Assembly: GCA_963667875.2 (NCBI GenBank) | Contig: CAXXGC010000013.1 | Coordinates: 620,001-684,000 of the forward strand | DNA length: 64,000 nt | Source: JAEXOD01 sp963667875 | Lineage (GTDB): Bacteria; Bacteroidota; Ignavibacteria; Ignavibacteriales; Melioribacteraceae | Reading direction: 5' to 3' | Part shown: positions 35,721-45,156 of the stretch, piece after piece | How positions within the stretch are numbered: the first letter of the stretch is position 1 | Layout: each line of letters begins with the position of its first letter | Notes under the pieces: generated by a model | What the model was told of the DNA's origin: nothing | The model's input: only the letters and a program-made list of their open reading frames with translations | The model's database searches: none | Made by a program: the position numbers and the translations under genes

Positions 35721-38531
35721 TTAGAATCTCAAGCTTAGTCCGAATTTCATGTTTCGTCTGGTTAAATATCTAGCAGGATTATATGGATATGCATTTACCG
35801 GAGCTTGTAAGTCCGGATATAATGGGTCATTCCAAGTAGATGGAGTTGCATCACCATATTCATATGCTTTTCCTGTAGCCGGATTAATAATTGCTGAGTT
35901 ATCTGTATCAAATATGTTATTTACTTCAACAAAGACTGAAAATTTAAGATTGCCAATTTTAAAGTATTTTTCAAAATTAGCATCAACATAAAACCAGTTA
36001 TCTGCAATTTCACCATATCTATTACTTTTATCCGATTCATATTCCGGTCTTCCTTCCGAATCAAAACTACCGGTAAATATATATGGAGTATAACGTTTAC
36101 CTGACTGGAAAAAAGCTCTTAAATATAAATTGTAATCATCTAAGATACCTTCACCAAAATCAAATAATGGTTTTCCTTTTTCTACGTAAAAGTTTAAATT
36201 TGCTGCAATAGTCATTGGTCTATCCCAAGATACGTATTCTTCTTTTACGCTTTCATCCAAATCTCCTTGGAGAACAAGAACACCTTCATCAGCCGATGAA
36301 CTTTTTCCTGTAACAATTGCATATGTGAAAGAAAACATTCCCGAAAACCATTTGCCTATTCTTTTCTTATATTCTAATTCAAGACCTCTTGAACGTGCAT
36401 AATCCATATTTGCATAGGTAATAAATGATTGAGTTGCAAAACGGGCTGATGTAATTTTTGCAGTTCTTGTGCGGATATAATCAAAAATATCTTTATAATA
36501 AGCTGTAATTGTTAATACATCATCCTGCGAAAATTGTGTTTTTAATCCTAGTTCATAAGCAACCGTAGTTTCAGGGTTCAAATTTGGATTACCAAATTTT
36601 TGGAATGAAGACTGAGCGCTTGAAGGACTTAATTTAGCATAAACAAATTGAGGATTAGGCCATTTACTAAAGTGTCCATACGAGAAAAATAAAATCTGAT
36701 TATCAGTAACAGGATGCGATATACCTAAACGAGGACTTAATCTTGCTTTAAATCTTCTATTACCAAACCATCCGTAAGTATCATCCATATATGCTTGACG
36801 AGTTTCATCTGGTATTGTTATTACATCTTTGTTACCTACGGCATCATCAACATATTTACCCGGGAACCAATAATCCAAACGTAAACCGAAGTTTAATATC
36901 ATACCGCTGAAATTAATGTTATCCTGAGCATAAAATGATCCTTTTGCAGGGTGAACTTTATAAATATCATTATTTAGTCCAAGTGTACCAATCCATGGTT
37001 TATAAATATCTATAACCTGCATTTCTTGGAATATTGCGTTAAAACCAGCTTTAAATTTATTTTTTTCATCAAAAAAGCTTGTCAAATCACCTTTAACAGA
37101 AAATTCGTTTAGATAATGATCTCTCCATGTAAAAGGATTGCCAACATCCCAAAAACCATCACCAGGAATTACACCAACTGTATCACGTCCAAGATTATAA
37201 TATTCAATTGGAAATGTTACAATATCCTTTGGCTCTTCATATTGGTACCAATATTTACCATTAGCATCTGCACGCATTGTTGAAAAGAAATGGTTAAATT
37301 TCAATTCATAAAACGTTTTTGAATTTAATGTATGTGTAATACTAATTGTATTGTACTTATTATTATGAGTAAATGTATTAGCATTATCCAAAATATTTTG
37401 GAATTCATACTGATAACCAGGACTTGGTTCAACATACTCTAAATTTGATTGAAGAGATTGTGAGTTTTGGTTTATGTTTACAGATTGATTATAAGAATAT
37501 TGTACTTTAAATGTAGAACTAAATTTATAAGTCAATTTAAATAACCAAAACCAGCTATTTTCGGCCCTAGGTGCAAACTTAGTACCATAAAAAGTTGATG
37601 AGTTCAACTGTGTTGCGGTAGATTTATTATAACCTTGAGTAATACCATCGGTAATACCCATATAAAAACTGCCGAAAAATGTTAAATCACCTGGAATTTT
37701 TAATCCAAGTTCAGGTAAAATATATTTAGTTAATGGTTCAGGTCCACTGAAGTTACTTTCAAGTACATCAGTATTAAAAACATGATTCGATTCTTTTGAA
37801 CCGAAGTTATCACGTTTGTATGACAATGAACCCGTATATTTTTCGCCGCCTTCTCTTGTTTTAACGTTAACAACACCGCTAGTTGCATCACCATATTCAG
37901 CATTGTAACCACCGGTTATAACGTCTACTTCTTCAATAGAGTTTGAACTTAATTGAAGACCAAATCCGGTTCCGGCTAATGGATCTTGAATAGAAACACC
38001 ATCTAATAAAAATGCGTTTTCGTAAGATCTGCCACCACGAATATGTATCGAGTTATCCGATTTTACTACACCGGATTGTTGTGTAACCAAATCGTTAATG
38101 TTTTCTATAACTGCAACTTCAATATCCTGTTTTGTTATAGTTCTTTTACTTTGTGTTTCGTCAACTTCAACTAATGGTTTGTCACCAACAATTATAATAT
38201 CTTGTTCCATTGTTAAAGCCGTTTCACTCATATCAACGTCAAGTTTAGTTGTTTTATCGGCTTGTATTTTAATACCGGTAAACTGCATTATTTTGTAACC
38301 GATAAACGAAACTTCAACTGTATAGGTACCCGGATTAACTCTTTCAATTGCAAACTTTCCATCATAATTGGAAGCAGCACCATAATAAGTACCTTTTAAT
38401 GTAACATTCACACCAGGCAACATTTCTTTTGTAACTGCATCGCGAATAAGACCTTCGATACGGCCTTTTTCTTGAGCAATTAAAGACATTTGCAGGATGA
38501 GAATAAATAGTATTATAAAATTCTTTCTCAT
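35721..38531 (-). CDS. TonB-dependent receptor with carboxypeptidase-regulatory-like N-terminus
   Basis: A 936-residue outer-membrane receptor: signal peptide (1-20), CarboxypepD_reg-like domain (about 22-110, RIEGLIRDAVTKEMLPGVNVTLKGT), plug (about 125-235, ENINDLVTQQSGV ... IHIRGGRSYENAFLLDGVS), and a large barrel ending in the outer-membrane-type Phe (KFGLSLRF). The substrate is unknown; there is no SusD partner, so a SusCD glycan system is unlikely. Its ATG overlaps the stop of the upstream lipoprotein gene by four bases. Confidence 0.9.
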   Translation of the reverse strand: MRKNFIILFILILQMSLIAQEKGRIEGLIRDAVTKEMLPGVNVTLKGTYYGAASNYDGKFAIERVNPGTYTVEVSFIGYKIMQFTGIKIQADKTTKLDVDMSETALTMEQDIIIVGDKPLVEVDETQSKRTITKQDIEVAVIENINDLVTQQSGVVKSDNSIHIRGGRSYENAFLLDGVSIQDPLAGTGFGLQLSSNSIEEVDVITGGYNAEYGDATSGVVNVKTREGGEKYTGSLSYKRDNFGSKESNHVFNTDVLESNFSGPEPLTKYILPELGLKIPGDLTFFGSFYMGITDGITQGYNKSTATQLNSSTFYGTKFAPRAENSWFWLFKLTYKFSSTFKVQYSYNQSVNINQNSQSLQSNLEYVEPSPGYQYEFQNILDNANTFTHNNKYNTISITHTLNSKTFYELKFNHFFSTMRADANGKYWYQYEEPKDIVTFPIEYYNLGRDTVGVIPGDGFWDVGNPFTWRDHYLNEFSVKGDLTSFFDEKNKFKAGFNAIFQEMQVIDIYKPWIGTLGLNNDIYKVHPAKGSFYAQDNINFSGMILNFGLRLDYWFPGKYVDDAVGNKDVITIPDETRQAYMDDTYGWFGNRRFKARLSPRLGISHPVTDNQILFFSYGHFSKWPNPQFVYAKLSPSSAQSSFQKFGNPNLNPETTVAYELGLKTQFSQDDVLTITAYYKDIFDYIRTRTAKITSARFATQSFITYANMDYARSRGLELEYKKRIGKWFSGMFSFTYAIVTGKSSSADEGVLVLQGDLDESVKEEYVSWDRPMTIAANLNFYVEKGKPLFDFGEGILDDYNLYLRAFFQSGKRYTPYIFTGSFDSEGRPEYESDKSNRYGEIADNWFYVDANFEKYFKIGNLKFSVFVEVNNIFDTDNSAIINPATGKAYEYGDATPSTWNDPLYPDLQAPVNAYPYNPARYLTRRNMKFGLSLRF

Positions 38532-40078
38532 AAGCTTAAGCCAAATTCATCAAAGAATACTTTTTCTATTAATTGCGATACTGTTCCGGCATTACCATCA
38601 CAAAGATGCAGCGGCAGACCAATAAAGAACAGTGTTTTTGTTCTATCCATAAAAGCTATATTGCCATTAAGCTGACTGCTTGAAACATCATATACTTTAT
38701 AAGCAGAAGAAACATTTGGTGCGTAAGTACGAACCCAGGAAATTGTAGTTGATGTTTTTAATGTCGGATAACCTGCAATACCGATTGAAGGTAATAAAGA
38801 TGCGCCTAACAATAAAAAGCTTAATGGTTTCTTTTGACCTAAAGAATCAATTGGTAAAAAGTTTTGTAAGTACGACTGGTCAAATGGGAATGTATCACTT
38901 GAATCCTGAAATACCATTGAAAAAGCGATTTTTCCGCCTGTTTGAATAAATTTTTGTGTTGATATTGCAGCCAAATCCATTGATGGACTATTATCAGTAT
39001 ACCAATAAATATATTTAAATAATTTCATTGTTTCTAAAAATGTAATACTTTGATATGGAAGTTTAGTGGTTTCAACATTAAACTCGTCATATTTATCAAC
39101 CAACATTCCGCCGCGTAAGCCATTAAATAATGTGCTGTAAAAACTGGAAGCATTAGTTCCTGTATAATCATCAATAACTAAAAGTTTGCCTTTTGGTTTT
39201 TTTACATACCATGAAGTAGCTAAATCGGGTAAAAATGCAAAGTTCGATTTTGCACCGCTTATGTCAACAGCTTGAATAAAAATTCGGTTATTATCATCTA
39301 ACTTTAGACCACTAAGTTTTTCAGTTTGAATACCTGATTCAGAGCCGTCTAATAAAATTTCCATAGTTGGATTTGATTGATTATAATTTTTACAACGTAA
39401 AGTTACTAATCGAGCACTCCCTTTAATAGTAACAAAGCTAGTTGTATCATTTAACGCAATGTTAATACCTACTATCGATTCATCCCCGTCCAAATCGGAA
39501 GCTTCCCAACCAACTGTAATTACCGGGTAAGAAACAGAAGGTAAAACAGAAACTTTATTCCATTTAATAACAGGGGCTGTATTTTTAATAGGGAATTTTA
39601 ATTCAGCCGGAGTTGGATCGATATTTCCCCAATCTGTAAATTTTTCGCCCGAATTATAAACTCCGTCATTATTAGCATCAACAAAAGGTTCGCCTCCAAT
39701 ATCAACAGTATTTAAAATAACATGTGCATCATAAACACCATTACCCATATTATCTATTGCTGAAACTTTAAATACATAATTTGTATCAACTGTTCCAATT
39801 GGTAATGAGAATGTGCTGTCGTTACTTGTTGTGTAATGCCATTGGGTGTCTATACCTTCCCACTTGAAAATATAACCTATAACCAAACCATCGGTATCAT
39901 CACTCCACCAATGGACAGTCAGTTTGCTTTTTTGTTGATTTAAATCTGCACCCTGGTTAGGATACAAAAATAAAAAAGTATCAGGTGATTTATCACCTTT
40001 TTTCGAATCTGTTATATCATCACTACAGCTGATTAAAAACAGAAACGACATTAAAATCAAAATGTAATATTTAGTCAT
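38528..40078 (-). CDS. Large surface lipoprotein, unknown function
   Basis: A 516-residue lipoprotein (MTKYYILILMSFLFLISCSDD, lipid Cys about 18). It has Fn3-like beta regions (about 30-130 and 165-270), one calcium-binding-like DANNDGVYNSGE stretch, and a C-terminal half with LLVIDDYTG and YWYTDNSPSMDLAAI that looks like an alpha/beta domain. ATG 40078 gives the lipoprotein signal; the longer frame from 40129 adds residues that do not fit one. It overlaps the TonB receptor by four bases. Confidence 0.72.
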   Translation of the reverse strand: MTKYYILILMSFLFLISCSDDITDSKKGDKSPDTFLFLYPNQGADLNQQKSKLTVHWWSDDTDGLVIGYIFKWEGIDTQWHYTTSNDSTFSLPIGTVDTNYVFKVSAIDNMGNGVYDAHVILNTVDIGGEPFVDANNDGVYNSGEKFTDWGNIDPTPAELKFPIKNTAPVIKWNKVSVLPSVSYPVITVGWEASDLDGDESIVGINIALNDTTSFVTIKGSARLVTLRCKNYNQSNPTMEILLDGSESGIQTEKLSGLKLDDNNRIFIQAVDISGAKSNFAFLPDLATSWYVKKPKGKLLVIDDYTGTNASSFYSTLFNGLRGGMLVDKYDEFNVETTKLPYQSITFLETMKLFKYIYWYTDNSPSMDLAAISTQKFIQTGGKIAFSMVFQDSSDTFPFDQSYLQNFLPIDSLGQKKPLSFLLLGASLLPSIGIAGYPTLKTSTTISWVRTYAPNVSSAYKVYDVSSSQLNGNIAFMDRTKTLFFIGLPLHLCDGNAGTVSQLIEKVFFDEFGLSL

Positions 40079-40133
40079 AAAATTACTGCTTAAATTTAGA
40101 AATAAGGGGGGTATAATTCTACCCCCCACATAA

Positions 40134-42245
40134 TTATTTCATCAAAATCATTTTTTTAATTGAACTGAAATTTCCTGCTTCTACTCTATAGAAATATACA
40201 CCGCTTGATAAATTAGCTGCATTAAATACAACTTGATGATTACCGCGATTTAAATTACTATTAACTAATGTTCTAATTTCTTGTCCTAATGAATTGTATA
40301 CTTTTAATGTTACAAATGCATTTTCAGGTATTGAAAATTGAATTTTAGTTGAAGGGTTAAATGGATTTGGATAGTTTTGGCTAACAACAAATGAATTAGG
40401 TAATGTATTTATTTCTTCATCAACACCAACCGAAACATGATCAACAAAATCTTCATTTTTCCTAGGAATTAATTTATAATTGCTATAAGAGAAATATAAA
40501 ATACCGGTCAATGATCCAAACTTATCATTTGTTCTAACTCGATATGATGAATTTTCTAATGAAGCATCCCAGAAGTTATTATAATCATTTCCGCCATCCT
40601 GTAATTCAACTCTGGTTTGGATATTGCTTGCATCAGCAACCAAAATTTCTCCAAAGTTATTTGCTACCGGGCCTGAATCGCCATCAGCATTATCATCAAT
40701 TACAGTTAAAGTATCATATTTTACTAAAACACCTTCGTACGATTCAGCAGGTAAAGTACTGCCAACACTTGTTCCAATTAATTGGGTCGAGATATTAGTA
40801 GCTTCAGGAACTGCTACACCTGTAGCGGTAACTACTGCAACAGTAGCATCATCTAAACCTTTAATTTCAGTTACGTTATAATTTTCGTAAACTGCACCTG
40901 TTACGGTAACAGCATCACCTCTGTGTAATTTTAATACTTCGGTACCATATAATTTTATACCGCTCCAAGGACCTGTTCCATCCTGTAAATAAACTTGGGC
41001 TGAACTGAATGTACCATCAACTAAATCAGTTGTATCGCAAGTAATAACACCGCTGACAGTTACGTTATAACCATTATAACCACTATAACCGCTGCCAAAA
41101 GGACTATATTGAATATCTTTAATTGTTAATGCTCTATTTAATACATGATAAAAATATAAACCTGTTGTTGTATTTGTAGGATTTGTAGAAACCGCATTAT
41201 TATTATCTTTTGCTTCTAAATAATAAGCAATTAAAGATTCTGCTGCCTGACCCGGAACTGTGCAGGAATAAATAGAATCACCTACAGTTGCTGCAGCCAT
41301 ATCTAAACTTTGGTAATTACCTGTTTCAGAAGTTTTGTAATATAATTTTGCACTTGCAATAGTTCCGTCCGGATCTTTAATTTTTGCGGAAACAACTACC
41401 GGTTCGTTTAAAGCTGCATAAACTTTATTTCTTGTTACGTTTGAAATACGTGGAGGTATTACGTTTCCAAGTTTAATATCATCATAATAACATGGGTTGA
41501 TAATAAACCAACCGTTTGCTAAATTATTTCTTGTTTCAACATAACCTCTAACATATTCCAATTTTGTTCCTGCTATTGGGGCTGCTGCAGAGTTAATCCA
41601 TGTTGAGGCACGTCCAATTACAACTTGGGTACCGTTTTCATCAAATACCGTAAAACTTCCGCCGCCTGTTGTACCAGGATCGGATGTAGTTACATTACGG
41701 AGTTCAACATACATTCCTTCCCATTTTTCAGCTTTATAAACAGGAGCAAATGTTCCAACTTGAGCTAATGAATCTAATGTTAATACTACCGGTTTTGGAC
41801 GATTGGTAAATCCAATTAAATCCGCAGCTGTAAACTCAATTACGTTAAATTGTGTTGTTGTGTAGTACTCTTTTACATAACCTTTTAATTTAACAACAGC
41901 ACCTGTATCAAGTAATTTAAAATCGGATGCGTCAGTACCCATGTATTTAACTACCAAACCTGAATATTCTCTGTCAAATTCATCTTGTAATAATAAACCT
42001 GAACCACCTACTCTCATAATATAATTACTATCAGGATTTGCGCCATAATATGGAGCAACTTGAACAACACCGGTTACAATTACTGTATCACCTTCGTAAG
42101 GTGAAAAATAATCGTGTGGAGCCGTATTAAGCGAATCCAAACTAATATATTGAATATTTCTAATTGTCACTTCAGGATAAGTTTGTGCAAACATCTGTCC
42201 GCATACCAAAATTATCATCGCTGCAAAAAATAATTTTAACTTCAT
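40134..42245 (-). CDS. T9SS-secreted protein with OB-fold-like domains
   Basis: A 703-residue secreted protein: signal peptide (about 1-20, ending FAQ), two similar regions at about 22-265 and 370-610 that each open with TIRNIQYIS or TIKDIQYSP and contain GDTVIVTGVV or GDAVTVTGAV, typical of OB-like domains of extracellular nuclease and DUF5689-type proteins, an Ig/Fn3-like domain between them, and a T9SS domain (about 625-703, SQNYPNPFNPST). No catalytic residues are recognisable. The N-terminal domain resembles that of the PLD-fold protein at 31342-33657. Confidence 0.8.
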   Translation of the reverse strand: MKLKLFFAAMIILVCGQMFAQTYPEVTIRNIQYISLDSLNTAPHDYFSPYEGDTVIVTGVVQVAPYYGANPDSNYIMRVGGSGLLLQDEFDREYSGLVVKYMGTDASDFKLLDTGAVVKLKGYVKEYYTTTQFNVIEFTAADLIGFTNRPKPVVLTLDSLAQVGTFAPVYKAEKWEGMYVELRNVTTSDPGTTGGGSFTVFDENGTQVVIGRASTWINSAAAPIAGTKLEYVRGYVETRNNLANGWFIINPCYYDDIKLGNVIPPRISNVTRNKVYAALNEPVVVSAKIKDPDGTIASAKLYYKTSETGNYQSLDMAAATVGDSIYSCTVPGQAAESLIAYYLEAKDNNNAVSTNPTNTTTGLYFYHVLNRALTIKDIQYSPFGSGYSGYNGYNVTVSGVITCDTTDLVDGTFSSAQVYLQDGTGPWSGIKLYGTEVLKLHRGDAVTVTGAVYENYNVTEIKGLDDATVAVVTATGVAVPEATNISTQLIGTSVGSTLPAESYEGVLVKYDTLTVIDDNADGDSGPVANNFGEILVADASNIQTRVELQDGGNDYNNFWDASLENSSYRVRTNDKFGSLTGILYFSYSNYKLIPRKNEDFVDHVSVGVDEEINTLPNSFVVSQNYPNPFNPSTKIQFSIPENAFVTLKVYNSLGQEIRTLVNSNLNRGNHQVVFNAANLSSGVYFYRVEAGNFSSIKKMILMK

Positions 42246-42254
42246 ATTACACCT

Positions 42255-44342
42255 TTATTTGATTACTAAAAATTTTCCTGTTTTAATTTCACCGTTTGCT
42301 TTATCTTTAACGGTAAATAAATATAATCCGGTTGCAACTGCCTGGTCATCATCAGTAACCAAATCCCAAGGATGTTCACCTCCGGTCATTGTTTGTGTTC
42401 CGTCTTTTGCATATATTTCAAACCATCTTACATCCGAACCATTGCTGGCTGAATTATGATCAATTACTTTTACAATATCACCTGATAAAGTATAAATAGT
42501 AATTTCACATTCAGCCGGAAGATTATAAAAATATATTTTTCTTAATCTTTCTGACGATCCATCCCAATAAGCTTCGCCGTAATATGGATTTGGATAAACT
42601 CCAATTTTTACGTTAGCATCACTTGTTGGTAAAGTTCCCGGTAAAACACGTTGAGCGTTTGATAATAAAGATGATTCGAGACTGCCTAAATTATTTTCTT
42701 TATCACCTTCATCAAATGCAGTAACTGCAAAAGTATATTGCCAGCCGTTTAACAAGTTATCAATTTCAAATTTATATCTGTATTGAGTGTCATCATTAGG
42801 AAAAATTACCGGTTCTGAAAGTTCACCATAACCAAAACCCGTATTATATCCAATGTCATTTCCCATTGAATCAAATTCGGCAAGCTGAACCAAAGAATTA
42901 GTAATATTTTGAGATTCTGTTAAATCATAACCTGCGTTTGTTCTGTATAAACGGTAACCTTCAAAATCTTTTTTACCTGATATTGGGTCAATTGAATCTT
43001 CTGCACGTTTATCCCAATAAATAGTAATTTTTTGATTACCCGGAACAACTTTTACTTTAGGAGAAGTTGGAGGTGCAGGTAATATATAACGAGTGATAAC
43101 ACCGTTTGCATCGGAATCTTCACCCGGATCTAAAATACCGTTTCCGTTTCTATCTTCACCGTTATATGCACGAATTGCCCAAGTAGCATTGGCATATAAA
43201 TTAAATTTTTGTTGTTCTGAATCTAAACTTGCCAAATCAGAACCAAATTTTTTAGCCGCAACAAAAGCAAAAGTAACATTTATTGAATCTCCCGGAGCAA
43301 TACTTTTAAAAGGTCCTGCTGCAAGCATTAATGAACGGTTACTTGATTGTTTAAGAATAGCAGGATCGATTCCTTGTCCATAACGGTTGCTTCCGCCAAA
43401 ATAACCGGCTAATTTTCTGTATCTTTCAATATCGGTTGTGGGAGCAAAAAAGTTAGGATTTGAAGTATTACGATATTGCCAAGTTACAAAATTAACACTA
43501 TCGTAAGGTATATTTGCACCTAAAAATTGAACACCAATATAACTATCAGTAAAACCAACATCACCGGTTGCATCAAATTCGTAAGCAATGTCTAACGAGT
43601 CATTAAATCCATCGCCTCCTTTATTAAAAAATGTTCCGCCTGTTCTTGGTGAAGTTATATTTGTATTTCTAACTACTGCATCAGTCCACAAACCTACATA
43701 AACACTATCAATATATTTTGCTGTAGTATTTTTTATCCAATAATTCATTATCACAAAAAAGTTGGCAAATGGAAAGTTCCATGCATACGATTCATGACGG
43801 ACTGCAACACCAATTGGTTCATGATCCGTAATTATTTCACCGTTGCTTAGATACTTATTAGTATCTGAATATTCCATAAAAAAATCTTGATGTGATATTG
43901 CTGCCGGACTAAAAAATTTAGAATCAAGTAAACTTGATCTTTCAATTACTTTTTGCCCGCTTGAGTTGGTAAATTCTTGACCACCACCTCTTACAGAAAC
44001 TGATGATGCATCAACTACACCGGTACTTACCCATGGACCTGTTACTCTTCCTTGTCCGTTTGCACCGGTACTTTTGTAATAAGCACCTATCCATAAACCT
44101 CCATCGTATATATGCTCAATTCCGCTTCCTAAAGGGAATTCGCAAGATGGCTGGGTAGGCCATTTTGAAAAACCATGACCATAAGTACCAAAATTGGTTA
44201 TTGTTAATCCAATATTACCAATATTAGTATATTTCGAGTTATCGTCATCAAGTATTTTGTTAAATTTGCCCTTCTGATCATCATCAAACCTAAAAGCAAC
44301 CAACAACAAAAATGATAACACTACAATAATTTTGTATTTCAT
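42255..44342 (-). CDS. Large secreted surface protein with FlgD/T9SS-like C-terminus
   Basis: A 695-residue secreted protein (signal about 1-16), first in the seven-gene run. The N-terminal 300 residues (ITNFGTYGHGFSKWPTQPSCEFPLGSGIEHIYDGGLWIGA) belong to a type common in Ignavibacteria-like surface loci but of unknown function. There is a calcium-binding-like DRNGNGILDPGEDSDANG (about 397-414), an Fn3 domain (about 430-540) and a C-terminal FlgD-like/T9SS-like domain (VYPNPYYGEAYWDG ... TGLYLFTVKDKANGEIKTGKFLVIK), whose motif is PNPYYGE rather than PNPFNP. Confidence 0.75.
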   Translation of the reverse strand: MKYKIIVVLSFLLLVAFRFDDDQKGKFNKILDDDNSKYTNIGNIGLTITNFGTYGHGFSKWPTQPSCEFPLGSGIEHIYDGGLWIGAYYKSTGANGQGRVTGPWVSTGVVDASSVSVRGGGQEFTNSSGQKVIERSSLLDSKFFSPAAISHQDFFMEYSDTNKYLSNGEIITDHEPIGVAVRHESYAWNFPFANFFVIMNYWIKNTTAKYIDSVYVGLWTDAVVRNTNITSPRTGGTFFNKGGDGFNDSLDIAYEFDATGDVGFTDSYIGVQFLGANIPYDSVNFVTWQYRNTSNPNFFAPTTDIERYRKLAGYFGGSNRYGQGIDPAILKQSSNRSLMLAAGPFKSIAPGDSINVTFAFVAAKKFGSDLASLDSEQQKFNLYANATWAIRAYNGEDRNGNGILDPGEDSDANGVITRYILPAPPTSPKVKVVPGNQKITIYWDKRAEDSIDPISGKKDFEGYRLYRTNAGYDLTESQNITNSLVQLAEFDSMGNDIGYNTGFGYGELSEPVIFPNDDTQYRYKFEIDNLLNGWQYTFAVTAFDEGDKENNLGSLESSLLSNAQRVLPGTLPTSDANVKIGVYPNPYYGEAYWDGSSERLRKIYFYNLPAECEITIYTLSGDIVKVIDHNSASNGSDVRWFEIYAKDGTQTMTGGEHPWDLVTDDDQAVATGLYLFTVKDKANGEIKTGKFLVIK

Positions 44343-45156
44343 ACGCCAAATATTTGATTAAAAATTCTTTATTTAAAAAAGTTTAATTAACTTGACAATA
44401 TACGAATATAAATTAAATTTTTATAAAAATATTTTTAGAAATTAAAAATATTTTGTCTACTCAAATTGTGTGAAATATTTTTAGAAATCAATTCAAAAAT
44501 ATTGCCCCAATTAATACAGTTGCTTAAGTAAACTATTTGTTTTTGTGTAATTTTGGAAACGATAATGATTCTAAATATTTTTTTTAATTCCTCATTTTTG
44601 GCAGCATAATATATTATATATTACAATTTTATAGATTTTGCGCCTTTATATTATTTAGATAAATTTTTCTTTCCGGATTTATTTTTATAAAACACAAAAA
44701 GGGTTCATATTCAATTTTTGTTTATTTCATTTAGTGTAAATAATCAAAACACAGATAAATAAAACGGGGATTATTAAACCGAAAAACGTTAATAGCGAAT
44801 AACCATTCATCAATATGAATAGATATGTATTTTGGCAAATATTGGGTATTGTTTTTTGCTCTAAAACTCAATAAGAAAGTAAAAAAATAAAAATGAAGTA
44901 AATTTGGTTTTTATCTTTGCTCAATTAATTTTAATACAAAAATTAGTTAGAAACGATTTTATTTTTGTTTACCGACTTATGAAATTATTTATTTGGGGAT
45001 CTTTTGTATATTCTATTCCGGGATGACACCAAACCGTAAATAATTTTTACTTATTTACGGTTTTATTTGAATCTTATAATTGAAAGGTTAGAATTAAAAA
45101 TCAAATTAATTTGTATGTATCATCTGCAACCTGATATTGCAAATTATAATTCATAA
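44343..45156. other. 814-base AT-rich spacer, no gene seen
   Basis: Both strands were read and no gene or RNA was recognised. It contains AAATATTTTTAGAAAT twice near 44427 and 44472, one 13-base hairpin (45031-45063, listed separately) and a short GGGATGACA stretch like those in other spacers. The promoter of the seven-gene locus should be at its left end, but I could not fix it. Confidence 0.6.
45031..45067 (-). terminator. Possible terminator after the beta-helix gene
   Basis: Thirteen-base inverted repeat AAACCGTAAATAA / TTATTTACGGTTT with a seven-base loop, about 95 bases past the stop at 45157. On the minus strand only three T follow, on the plus strand four, so it is weak as a terminator on either side. 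Confidence 0.45.

Noticed and set aside
36000..36600. SusC/SusD-type glycan uptake pair
   Set aside because: The receptor has the right N-terminal domain but no SusD-like lipoprotein is next to it; the neighbouring lipoproteins are NHL-type and Fn3-type.
42255..42530. Standard NYPNPFNP T9SS domain in the 695-residue protein
   Set aside because: The motif is YPNPYYGE and the domain looks FlgD-like; it may be a variant sorting domain, so only a likely link to T9SS is stated.
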